From NCBI GenBank assembly GCA_947359465.1, contig OX375878.1:78908416-78972415 (forward strand): 64,000 nucleotides of DNA. Direction: 5' to 3'. The notes under the pieces are model-generated. The model saw nothing but the letters and a program-made list of their open reading frames with translations. It had not been told where the DNA came from and did not search any database. This DNA is from Metellina segmentata. Taxonomy: Eukaryota > Arthropoda > Arachnida > Araneae > Tetragnathidae. This document shows, one piece after another, positions 56,001 through 64,000 of this stretch. A program made the translations under genes and the position numbers. Every line of letters begins with the position of its first letter. Positions within the stretch are counted from its first letter, which is position 1.

Positions 56001-59000
56001 CGAATCTGCAGAAAGACTTAACAAGATGTACAGTCACAGGGGGGGGGATATTTTTTCATTCAAGCAATTTTAACAGTAAAGAAAATTTTGATTATGTTTG
56101 ACAAGAACTAATGTCTTCTATAAATGGGTCATTCCATATCAAATCAACCAATAAAAAAATTATTTTAAACCTTGAGGTTTTCAAAATGTATCATATTTAG
56201 TGATTGTGTTCTACTCATCAATATGACCAAAAATTCCAATTTTTAATTTTTTTGGACCTTTTGTTTTTGAGTTATAAATTTTTGAAAAATTCAAAAACAC
56301 CTGTTTTTAGGAGCGTTTTGATATATTTAAAAGCACGTAACTCAAAAACCATTTGTCCTAGAAAGTTCAAATTTGTACCATTCTCTTTAGATTTACAAGG
56401 GCTTTAATTTGACATATAGCTTGGGTGTACCACATCAATTTTATATATATTTTTTTTAACTTAAAAAAAATTTATAAAAAAAACAAAAATCGGAATTTTT
56501 AATTTTGATGAAAGAAATATATTTTATACTAAACCTCAATAGTAAGATGTGTACAAAGTTTCATGATGGTATTCCAATGGTGTCATATTAAAATAATTTT
56601 TTATCTGAATCAAGACGTGTGAAAATTCTGTTAATTCGTTACTTGTAACCCTAGATTAAAAAAAAAAAATTTTAAGTTAGATACCCTAGATAAAATTTCA
56701 TTTACCCTATTTTATTTAAACAACAAATTCAACTTACTAAACATTCAAGGAACATATTTTTTCTTCTTTTAGCACTTGAAATTAATAAAGTCGAGTTCTC
56801 TTTGCCAAAACTTGTGCTGCTTCGGCCATCTCATCTGCTGGAACTTGGTAGATTCTACCTGTTGCAGTGGTTGGATGTCATGTGCACAAAATATTGCTCA
56901 TTGGCAGTGCTAAGGTATCTGCTCTCCAAGGATTTGTGAATGATAGCAATGGTCTTTTTGGGTGAAGAAAGGACACAAGAATTTCCTTTTCAACATCATC
57001 TTTTGAGTCAACATGCGCCAACCATCACTCTTTATCGTCCGCACAAGCGACAAAACCCACAATTTCTTCAAATGGAATGTCATCATCACCAGGGCTGATT
57101 TGTACCCTATGTGTTTCTGAGTCATCAGAAAATGAGTAGATTTTGGTTTTGACACTATTTAGATCTAGAGGAATGAAGGCATAAAATTTATGGTCCCTGA
57201 GACTGCCACAGCTTTTTCAAAGTATGGTTTTAGAATCTTTTCTTCATTTATATACTCTTCATCTGTTACATAAAAAAATGTGATGTATAACAATTTTTTC
57301 ACACCCTGCTGAAAGAGTGTTAGAATTTGCTTTTTGGAGGCTGGCTTTGGCGGCAAGCCTTCTTACTGTACCCCCTACTTCATCACAAACTCCCTTCTCA
57401 TTTATAAATTTGGTGTCAACACACATACTGTCGTAGTTCATGCTTTTCAGAAAAGTCTAAAGTCCAGAAAGTTAATCGTGTCTGAGAAATTATTTGCCAA
57501 ATCATTAGTTATATATTTGAAAAAGCTGTACTATTTTCCAGAAGGTTCAGCTGAGCAGTGCAAAATTCATAAGAATTTTCTGAACCTTTGCTATCACAAA
57601 GAGGACTTTGATGGACTTGAGGCTGTGGAACTTTTATGCCACATAATATTGGACGGGAATTTGTGATGGAGTTGTGGGTATGGTAAAAAGGCTTGCTGAT
57701 TAAGCCAGCCTCCAGAATTCATTACAAAACCAAATTCTAACACCTTTTCAGCTTTTTCGGTGGGGTGTGAAATATTTGCCATCCATCACATTTTTTATGT
57801 AACCGATGAAGAGTAAATAAATAAAGAAAAGATTCTAAAACCATTCTTTGAAAATGCTGTGGCAGTCTCAGGGACCCATAAATTTCATGCCTTCATTCCT
57901 CTAGATCTAAATAGGGTCAAAACCAAAATCTACTCATTTTCTGATGTCTCAGAAACACATAGGGTACAAATCAGCACTGGTGATGATGACATTCCATTTG
58001 AAGAAATTGTGGGTTTTGTCACTTGTGCTGACGATAAAGAGTGATGGTTGGCGCATGTTGACTCAAAAGACGATGTTGAAAAGGAAATTCTTGTGTCCTT
58101 TCTTCACCCAAAAAGACCATTGCTATCATTCACAAATCCTAGGAGAGCAGATACCTTAGCACTGCCAATGAGCAATAATTTGTGCACATGACATCCAACC
58201 ACTGCAACAGGTAGAATCTACCAAGTTCCAGCAGATGAGATGGCCAAAGCAGCACAAGTTTTGGCAAAGAAGAGAACTCGACTTTACTAATTTCAAGTGC
58301 TAAAAGAAGAAAAAATATGTTCCTTGAATGTTAGGTAAGTTGAATTTGTTGTTTAAATAAAATAGGGTAAATGAAATTTTATTTAGGATATCTAACTTTA
58401 AAAAAAAATTTATCTAGGGTAACAAGTAACGAATTAACAGAATTTTCACACGTCTTGATTCAGATAAAAAATTATTTTAATATGACACCATTGGAATACC
58501 ATCATGAAACTTTGTACACATCTTACTATTGAGGTTTAGTATAAAATATATTTCTTTCATCAAAATTGATGTGGTACACCCAAGCAATATGTCAAATTAA
58601 AGCCCTTGTAAATCTAAAGAGAATGGTACAAATTTGAGCTTTCTAGGACAGACGGTTTTTGAGTTACGTGCTTTTAAATATATCAAAACGTTCCTAAAAA
58701 CTGGTGTTTTTGAATATTTCAAAAATTTATAACTGAAAACAAAAAGTCCAAAAAAATTAAAACTTTGTATTTTTTATCTACTAAGCTAATACTATATCAT
58801 GTAAAAAAAACCATAAAGATCTGAAGACATCATGTTTTGACCATTGGTTAATTTGGTGTGGAATGACCCAAATTCAAATTTATAAAATTTGCATGAGGGG
58901 CCATCTTCATATTAAATTGTGCACCAACATCATAATTTCCAATGGAATCCCCATTTCAACCCACAATTTCGAATGTTTATCAAAATTAACTGCAAATATC

Positions 59001-62000
59001 ATGTCATTAGGCCTTACCGTTTCGAAGTTACGAGTACAGAAAGATTGTAGTTCCCAATGTTAAATCAATTTCTTAGACTTATATGGATATCTTCCTAAAT
59101 AGTATTTCTATAGTGCTGATATTTTGTACTATGTTGCTGTTAAACAACCCAAATAAAATCCACCTTGTATTTTATTTAAAAAATTATTTTTAGTATACAA
59201 TAATAATAATTATTAAATTAATGTTTGAAATAATTATGAATTGGAACCTTCTTATATATTTTGATGGGAATCGATTCAGAAGGACTTCTAATATAGCTAT
59301 GCAAAATTTCAGCTCATTCTGATAATTAGTTTAAATTTTCCTCGTTGTGCGATTTTAGGGGACAGTCAAAAGTTTAGAAAACATCTGACAAACTTCGGAT
59401 AGTAATGCTCAGATTGTTTGCACTTGCATAGTAAATATAAAGTTTCTCAGATTGCTGAAAAATACGTTTGAAATACTGTTCACATTTGAATTTTGGGTAG
59501 TTTTAACTACAATATTAATCTCATTCTACGAACAGTGATTTTCAATGTGGAGATGATCCCTGATATTGACACTATCTCTAACAGTGAATATATCTGGATA
59601 TAAAGATAGTAAGTTTATGAAATTTCATATTTTGACCAATTGAACAATGTAGGACCTACATAAGGTAATCAACATGGTGCTTCCATTGGAAATTTTGTCT
59701 GTCCAAAATTTGGTGGGAAACATCCTTTTATGCAATTTTTTGGATTTGAACTCGTAGAGGGCGTTATTCCCTATTGAATGATATCTTTGAGATTTTGCTC
59801 CTCTTAACAATGCACAAAATAAGGATCGGGAGATGTCTTGACGAAAGCCTATGTATAGTGGGGATGACCTATTACCCTCCTCATGGATAGAGGGGCAGAT
59901 AAGTATTTTGGATGTTTCACCTAGTTGCTGGGTGTATTTAGTATTGTTGTGGGTTAAAGTTAGGCCTGAAAATTTCAAATCATTAGATTTTTCGGTAGTT
60001 TGAATGAAATTCTTTGGTCACAATGTATTAGTTTTAATTTATTCTACTGATTTTGCTTTTTATCTACATTCAAATCTACTGCATTTTAATCCTAAGCATA
60101 AAATTTTCCTCTCAGTCTTGCAAATTGATTTTATTTATAGTCTTTTACATTTTAAAGATTTGTTCATATATTTTTTTAAAAGCTTAATTTGAAAATTGAG
60201 ATTTAAAAATAGGTTGCGTAATAGATATTTTATTAAATGTGTATTTTTGTTTTCCATAGGTTGAAAAAGTCTTATTTGGCAAGATCGACTCTGTTTCTGA
60301 AAGTATGTAAATAGCCGCCCGCATATATATATATTTTTTTTTTAGCTTACACCTTATAATTGACTATTTGATTAAAAAAATTAGCGAAAATTTCAATATT
60401 ATCTGGTATCTCCAGCATTTGCAGTTTTTGTTTATGTCTGCAAATTAACAATTTCATGTTTGCTGTGGACAAATATTTCCTCAATTTTTCATATACATAA
60501 ATTTGATTATATTAACTTGGAAAGCTTGTATATGAATCTTCTGTCACTTTTGAAGATACTCTGCACTTAAAACCATTCTCAATCAAATTGTTACATTTTT
60601 TGGAACTAAATAGAAATACTTCATTACATTTTAGTACATAATTGAAAGGACAACTACAAATTGTATGGTTCATTATTTATGTGACTGGTAAACCAAGTGT
60701 CAGTTTTCTGAGTACAGTAAACTCGATTATCCACTTTGCGGCTGATCCACGGTCACTGATAAAATGTTGAAAAAACTTCAATCTCAAATTTAAAAAAAAA
60801 AATGGTGTTTTAACACAAAAACAATTCATTGATTTTTTTGTTCAAAAATCCAGAAGAAAGTTCAGAAATCTAATGTTTATTAATTCATAATAGTATGTAT
60901 ATTCACACTACACACACTGTAAATAAAAATCGTTCAAAAACATTTTCGTTTTGATATGTGCTCTTTTTAGCCATTTTGCGGATTATCCACGGAATAATCT
61001 AGAGTTTACTGTAATATGTAATTATTCATCTGCCTGTGTTAAAGAAGAAAGTCTTAGTTACATAAATGAAAATGGTATCAGCCAACTCTTAATATGAAAT
61101 TGCTATAAAAATACTGCTAAAATTGACTAGGTTATTTAAACCTTTAGGAAATCTTAACAGATCTGGACATTTCCTTAGAAGTTTTGAATGCAGTTATTCT
61201 AAATAAATTAAACTTAATAGAATCTTATACTTTTGTTGTTTTAAGGTGTTTATTTTATTTACTTTTCACAGCAAATTTAGCCCAACGTTTTAAAATTTCC
61301 AAATACCCTACATTAAAGCTCATAAGAAATGGGAAGCTGATGAAAAGAGAATACAGAGGCCAAAGATCATTAGATGCTTTAGTTGATCATGTGATAGACT
61401 TGATGAAAGATCCAGTCAAAGAATTAGAAACTAATGAAGACATTCAGAATGTGGATGTAAGTTATGCACATTTGTTTTAGTTACTTTTTCAGATTTTCAA
61501 ACAACCCCTCTATTGAGTTGAGAACCAGAGTAATTCATATAATATTCCAACAGTTTGAGATAATTTAGATTTTTTCTCTACATCTTATCAGGGTGTCAAG
61601 ATTTAAATCACTTGATTTTAATCAACAATTAAAATCATGATTTTAATCAAATGATTTTTTTTTTAAATCATTGATTTAAATCACAACCAATCTTACATTT
61701 TTATAACTAAGTAAATACACTCTAGAAAAATCACAGAATTTGTCAAATGCTTTGAACTTTCTGCTCACATGGTGATTTCAGCACTAATAGCTACACCTCG
61801 TACTGATGAGCTTTTAAAAAAAATGTTTGGCACTGGACACTAGCAAATAATCTGAGGTGTCTATGGACTAAGTAATCTGTTAAGTCAGGGATTCTGCCAA
61901 ACAGTGAAGTAAAAAATAAGTTGACATCTATTTGAAAGTTTTTACAATGTTCATGCATAATTTTATGTTACAAACAATAAAGCAGTAGGCTTACATCTAC

Positions 62001-63714
62001 GTAAATGTCAAGACAGCCAAAGAAAATCCCCACAAAGTAGGCCTAAACTACTTGTTACCCCTTTAATTGATTGACCAATGGCTTAGCTATAGTGATTTTT
62101 CAACTACTTTTTTTTTAATTGAGACATAAATACAAAATAACACAGTTAATGTGATTAATAATTTATTAAATAAAAAATTCAACTGAGCTTTCTATTTGAA
62201 AGGATGAAAGTTTAAACACAATGAACATCTTTTATTTTTCAAAATGCACCCTGAAACAGTCACCTGTCACTTTAAGAGTAGTGACCCATAACAAATATTT
62301 ATTTAATCAGACTAATTTATGTCTCACACTTACTGATACATTTGTTAACATGATTATGTTAATTTACTCAAGAAAAACTATGGAGGATGTCAACTTGTGT
62401 TTTGAATGTATTGTCATGTAACACACAATGATATTTAGTAAAATAAATATTAATTTACCATATCACAAATTCCGATTGTTTACTTAATTAAATATTAGTT
62501 TACATGTAATGTCCGAAACTCAATTTTTTATTTAACAAATTTATAGGCCCTACAGAAATTTAAATTAAAAATCCCATTTTTGATTTAAATCAAATAAATC
62601 CGATTTAAATCAAATAAACCGATTAATTGATTTTTTTGAAAAAATCGTGATTTTTTTTTTTTACACCCTGCATCTTATATTAAAAGTTATGTTTAGTGAT
62701 TGTTTATGCAATCAAATGGTGTTGGAATTGTGAACTACTATTACTCTGGATGATATATGCTCTCATAATGCATAATAAGGTTCATTTTATGATGTTGAAC
62801 AATTCTTCTCGGTTCTCAATCACTCAATTATAGGAGTGTAAGCTCTCAGAGCTTGTTTAGAATCCATATTAAGCAGGTCTTTGTGAAGCAAAATGTAACT
62901 CAAATATCAATCCAAGCTAATGTTATTTTACAACTTAAAATCCAAACCAATTTCTTCCTATCTAATCCAAATTTATTTTTTTTAATTCATTATTTTGTCT
63001 TTATTAACAATTTTATGTTACAGAAGTTTTATATATGTAAAAATTTTGTTCTTAATAATTTAAACATCATCATTAAAAGCAGTTTGGACATGTTCTTATA
63101 GTTAAAAAATAATTATAAACTACGCATTGTTTTGTGCAGCATAGCCAAATCTGGCCCTTGTGCCATAAAAAAATCAAACAACCTAAAATCAGTTTGGAAA
63201 AAGGAGATTATTTAAGTTGATTTATATCATTGCTGTAAAACTCAGTTAAATCAAGTATATCTCAAAAGTAACCAACTTGAAATTGTTGTAAAACCTTCTT
63301 TAAAATGAATGTACAACTTGTATTAATTAAACAAATTCATTTAGATTTTAGACATAAACTCCCCATTTGTAACCTGAATCATAATTTAATTAAGTTCCAA
63401 CCAGCCATTCGAAAATGTCATTATTATCATGTTACTTCCATGATTCTCTTTTAGTCTATCCAATGGCTAAACTTCTACAAACTTAACTGTTGTGTTGTAT
63501 GAATATTAACTTATACAGGGTTATATGGTTGTACTGAATTTAATCATATTTATATTTTAGTTTGACTTTACTTATAAATTTACATTTTATAATGTTAGGT
63601 TAACAAAAGAAAAACAGTTATATACCTACCTAACAATACTTCACCTATTTATGAAGTGTTTCTGAGAGTAGCTATGGATTTGCGAGATGATTGCCAGTTC
63701 TTTATTATCAAAGG
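49983..63714 (+). CDS. ERP44: ERp44 (TXNDC4) orthologue, N-terminal half, 6 exons, cut by window end
   Basis: ERp44 is a thioredoxin-family protein of the early secretory pathway. In other animals it retains unassembled cargo and Ero1 through a mixed disulphide and returns them to the endoplasmic reticulum. Exons are 49983-50030, 52913-52982, 54299-54408, 60260-60302, 61272-61456 and 63599-63714, all GT/AG and in phase, giving about 191 residues of the usual 400. Features are a signal peptide (1 to about 26) and the a-domain from about residue 30. NFYADWCRFSQ holds the CRFS motif at 54-57, where the single Cys54 forms the client disulphide. ISKYPTLK holds the cis-Pro (103), and REYRGQRS follows. 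The start of the b-domain has RDDC (Cys184). The b' domain and the C-terminal tail with its retrieval signal are beyond the window. TAA precedes the ATG in frame, fixing the start. Confidence 0.96.
50560..50632 (+). repeat. SINE-A 3'-end fragment in ERp44 intron 1
   Basis: It contains GATCCTGGACCGTCGTCAAT and TTGCTCCTGTGTGATGTTAA, the tail of SINE-A. Confidence 0.6.
50795..50935 (+). repeat. SINE-B copy in ERp44 intron 1
   Basis: It starts at the B-box region (AGGTTTGATTCCTTCCTGAG), then GTGTATTTCTCTTTTCTGTG, ACTTTCATTGTGTCTTG and GTCTTGTGTCATAAAAAATC. The A-box is lost. Confidence 0.65.
51157..52230. mobile_element. Tc1-type foldback MITE, copy 1 (ERp44 intron 1)
   Basis: Inverted ends run CAGTCACTGAAAAAAACGAA (left, after TA) and, in reverse, TAGTCGCGAGGAAAAAACAC (right). 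They continue as imperfect arms of about 500 bp towards the centre (for example AAAGGGCCGTCTTCATATTA against AAAGGGGCATCTTCACATCG). TA before a CAGT start is typical of Tc1/mariner-derived MITEs. No transposase is encoded. Copies 2 and 3 lie in the next two introns. Confidence 0.8.
52658..52740 (+). repeat. 80-bp repeat flanking ERp44 exon 2, copy 1
   Basis: TTTTTACTGATGCGGCTATT, AGTTTAGGATTCATTAAG and AAATTACTGGTGACTGGAGT recur with changes at 53070-53155 (ACTGATGCAGCTATTAGTTT ...). The two copies bracket exon 2 of ERp44 in the same orientation, about 412 bp apart. Confidence 0.75.
52741..52827. repeat. Two adjacent hairpins in ERp44 intron 1
   Basis: The first hairpin pairs TTGCGAAGCAAA with TTTGCTTCACAA (52741-52780). 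The second pairs GCCTACGCCCAGGGGATT with AATCCCCTGGGGTAGGC across a 7-base loop (52786-52827), with one unpaired base. The second is GC-rich and very stable for this AT-rich intron. It ends about 85 bp before exon 2. It may be the end of an unrecognised transposon. Confidence 0.8.
52913..52982 (+). CDS. ERP44: ERp44 exon 2
   Basis: Codes residues 17-39 (LLFIHGTESKAVALTESNFD ...), the end of the signal peptide and the first strand of the a-domain. The LTESNFD part corresponds to LDTENID of human ERp44. The donor is GTTG|GTAAGT. Confidence 0.88.
53070..53155 (+). repeat. 80-bp repeat flanking ERp44 exon 2, copy 2
   Basis: Partner of 52658-52740. It lies in intron 2, directly upstream of the second foldback MITE. 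Confidence 0.75.
53230..54140. mobile_element. Tc1-type foldback MITE, copy 2 (ERp44 intron 2)
   Basis: The right end in reverse is CAGTTGCAGAAAAATCAACC followed outside by TA. The left end TAGTTGTGGATAAAGAAAAT then reaches GAACCACC. The interior matches copies 1 and 3, including GATATTCAATCCAGGGATCA-type central sequence and GAAGATGGCCCCTCAT. The 76-codon frame at 53235-53465 lies wholly inside the MITE and is not an ERp44 exon. Confidence 0.75.
54299..54408 (+). CDS. ERP44: ERp44 exon 3 (CRFS motif)
   Basis: Codes residues 40-76. It contains VFMNFYADWCRFSQILGPIF, the diagnostic active-site-like motif of ERp44, in which the second thioredoxin Cys is replaced by Ser. The acceptor is TTCTAG|CT and the donor CCA|GTAAGT. 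Confidence 0.97.
55620..55764. mobile_element. 145-bp hAT MITE with perfect 8-bp target duplication (ERp44 intron 3)
   Basis: The left end CAGGGCTCGAAATA and the right end in reverse CAGGCCTCGAAATA form the inverted repeats. The flanking GGTTAGAC occurs at 55612-55619 and 55765-55772, an exact 8-bp target duplication as made by hAT transposases. The inside repeats GTGCAC(C/T)-containing blocks. Confidence 0.92.
56782..57375 (-). pseudogene. Transposase-like gene remnant, left arm
   Basis: Minus-strand fragments, broken by stops and shifts, read GVCDEVGGTVRRLAAKASLQ, then ILTLFQQGVKK, AVAVSGT, the IGYKSALVMMTFHL frame-shifted region and ...AAQVLAKKRTRLY before a stop at 56782. The CDxxGGTVxRLxAxASLQ block belongs to a conserved uncharacterised protein family that I recall as common in arthropod and cnidarian genomes, often with transposons. 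The gene begins at the arm/loop border, so its 5' part is absent. Confidence 0.6.
57436..58290 (+). pseudogene. Transposase-like gene remnant, loop and right arm
   Basis: The plus strand carries a longer copy of the same gene. YYFPEGSAEQCKIHKNFLNL with CYHKEDF lies in the loop. A shifted frame then reads RLWNFYAT and GICDGVVGMVKRLA, followed by AVSGTHKFHAFIPLDLNRVK, ISTGDDDIPFEEIVGFVTCA and a C-terminus ending KKRTRLY at 58290. The order (a [S/P][D/E]G...Q.K segment, then ...W.F.AT, then CDG) could be the later acidic residues of a DDE transposase. The Asp expected in the first is Glu here. Several stops make it non-functional. Confidence 0.6.
60260..60302 (+). CDS. ERP44: ERp44 exon 4
   Basis: Codes residues 77-90, VEKVLFGKIDSVSE, matching VVFARVDCDQHS. 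It is a 43-nt micro-exon preceded by a 5.85-kb intron. The frame restored between exons 3 and 5 confirms it. Confidence 0.92.
60715..61011. mobile_element. 297-bp pogo/Tigger-type MITE in ERp44 intron 4
   Basis: The ends are CAGTAAACTCGATTATCCAC and, in reverse, CAGTAAACTCTAGATTATTC. TA flanks both sides (60713-60714 and 61012-61013). GATTATCCAC(G) recurs inside each end. No coding region. Confidence 0.85.
61272..61456 (+). CDS. ERP44: ERp44 exon 5
   Basis: Codes residues 91-152, with RFKISKYPTLKLIRNGKLMK (cis-Pro103) and REYRGQRSLDALVDHV, the second half of the a-domain. The acceptor is TTCACAG|CA and the donor GAT|GTAAGT. Confidence 0.97.
61589..62670. mobile_element. hAT-type element with perfect 8-bp target duplication (ERp44 intron 5)
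   Basis: The left end is CAGGGTGTCAAGATTTAAAT and the right end in reverse is CAGGGTGTAAAAAAAAAAAA. The flanking CATCTTAT is exact at 61581-61588 and 62671-62678. Both subterminal regions carry many copies of GATTTAAATCA-like palindromes, which may be transposase-binding sites. The interior frame 62221-62421 has no recognised domain, so the element is non-autonomous. Confidence 0.93.
63134..63184 (+). repeat. SINE-B 3'-end fragment in ERp44 intron 5
   Basis: GTGCAGCATAGCCAAATCTG, then CCTTGTGCCATAAAA, matches the SINE-B tail (CGCAACATGGCCAAATATGG, GTGCCATAAAACC). Confidence 0.6.
63599..63714 (+). CDS. ERP44: ERp44 exon 6
   Basis: Codes residues 153-190 plus two bases, the start of the b-domain (NKRKTVIYL ... 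VFLRVAMDLRDDCQFF). It aligns with RSKRNIIGYF ... VFERVANILHDDCAFL. Two overlapping N-glycosylation sequons (Asn164, Asn165) are present. The donor is AAAGG|GTGAGT. The next exon is outside the window. Confidence 0.95.
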
Positions 63715-64000
63715 GTGAGTTTTAATTTCCATGATTGCCTTTTTATGCCTGAATGTGTAGCTTTTCATAACATAGATGATAAAGATAATAGGCAGAACAA
63801 GCAAAATGTATCAGCCCTAAGTTGGTTTTTAAAGTATTTTTAACTGTATAACTCTGTTGTTCAACTTCACACAACATAGATAGTGAATATATGATTGCCA
63901 TAAAATTCATTAGATTTAAATGATTAACACCCCTTAAACTAAAGGTCAAAATATGTAATTAGCAAAATATTAATATTTAGGATGTCATTAGCTGTATTCA

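Larger units (their letters stand above)
56126..58869. mobile_element. 2.74-kb palindromic DNA transposon, possibly Sola-type
   Basis: The terminal inverted repeat GGGTCATTCCA / TGGAATGACCC is exact over 11 bp, and AAAT occurs directly outside both ends (56122-56125 and 58870-58873), a 4-bp target duplication. The matching region of the MITE at 51240-51280 shows the empty site. Arms of about 1.2 kb (56126 to about 57375, and about 57665-58869) are inverted copies of each other round a loop of about 290 bp. Each arm carries a decayed copy of the same gene reading outward. A 4-bp duplication and a GGG start would fit the Sola superfamily, but this is an inference. Confidence 0.85.
56031..59812. 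mobile_element. Tc1-type foldback MITE, copy 3, split by a nested element (ERp44 intron 3)
   Basis: The left end CAGTCACAGGGGGGGGGATA follows TA. It then matches copy 1 to ...ACTAATGTCTTCTATAAA at 56125, where the palindromic element 56126-58869 interrupts it. It resumes with AATTCAAATTTATAAAATTT, GGGGCCATCTTCATATTAAA and so on to about 59812. The right terminus is diverged, so that border is approximate. Without the insert it is about 1.04 kb, like copy 1. Confidence 0.75.

Overview
The window is AT-rich animal nuclear DNA. Its genes have short exons with GT/AG borders, its introns run to nearly 6 kb, and transposon relics are dense (Tc1/mariner, pogo, hAT, Helitron, tRNA-derived SINEs). No bacterial, viral or organellar gene organisation is visible. 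The protein sequences and the style of the SINEs and Tc1 copies point to an arthropod, most likely a spider. That assignment is an inference from family resemblance, not from a database search.

Two real genes fill the right half, arranged head to head. On the minus strand, 37844-49210 holds a complete eleven-exon ZC3H15 (DRG family regulatory protein 1) orthologue whose spliced reading frame gives 388 residues. On the plus strand, from 49983 to the window edge, lie the first six coding exons (about 191 residues) of ERp44, a thioredoxin-fold protein of endoplasmic reticulum quality control with its CRFS motif. Only 772 bp separate the two start codons, so they probably share a bidirectional promoter. 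All exon borders keep phase.

The left 37.8 kb has no recognisable conserved gene. One GC-rich patch at about 17.9-18.3 kb looks like a promoter plus a first coding exon (a 32-codon signal-peptide-like segment followed by a splice donor, minus strand), but downstream exons could not be identified. Otherwise this part holds: a four-copy array of a 285-bp unit (4.8-6.0 kb); a MITE family built round a 14-bp palindrome; three SINE families (called A, B and C here); a nearly complete but broken 1.4-kb Tc1-like transposon (24957-26356); an internally deleted mariner (30080-30676); a deleted pogo-type element (27799-28374); and an old Tc1 copy interrupted by a Helitron (30.9-33.2 kb).

The introns carry further insertions. 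Three non-autonomous Helitrons of one family occur in the window. Three copies of one roughly 1-kb foldback MITE sit in introns 1, 2 and 3 of ERp44, and the third is interrupted by a 2.74-kb palindromic element (56126-58869) with an 11-bp terminal inverted repeat and a 4-bp target duplication. That element holds two divergent, decayed copies of a transposase-like gene. A hAT element with a perfect 8-bp target duplication lies in ERp44 intron 5, a 145-bp hAT MITE in intron 3, and a pogo-type MITE in intron 4. The palindromic element is the most unusual structure in the window.
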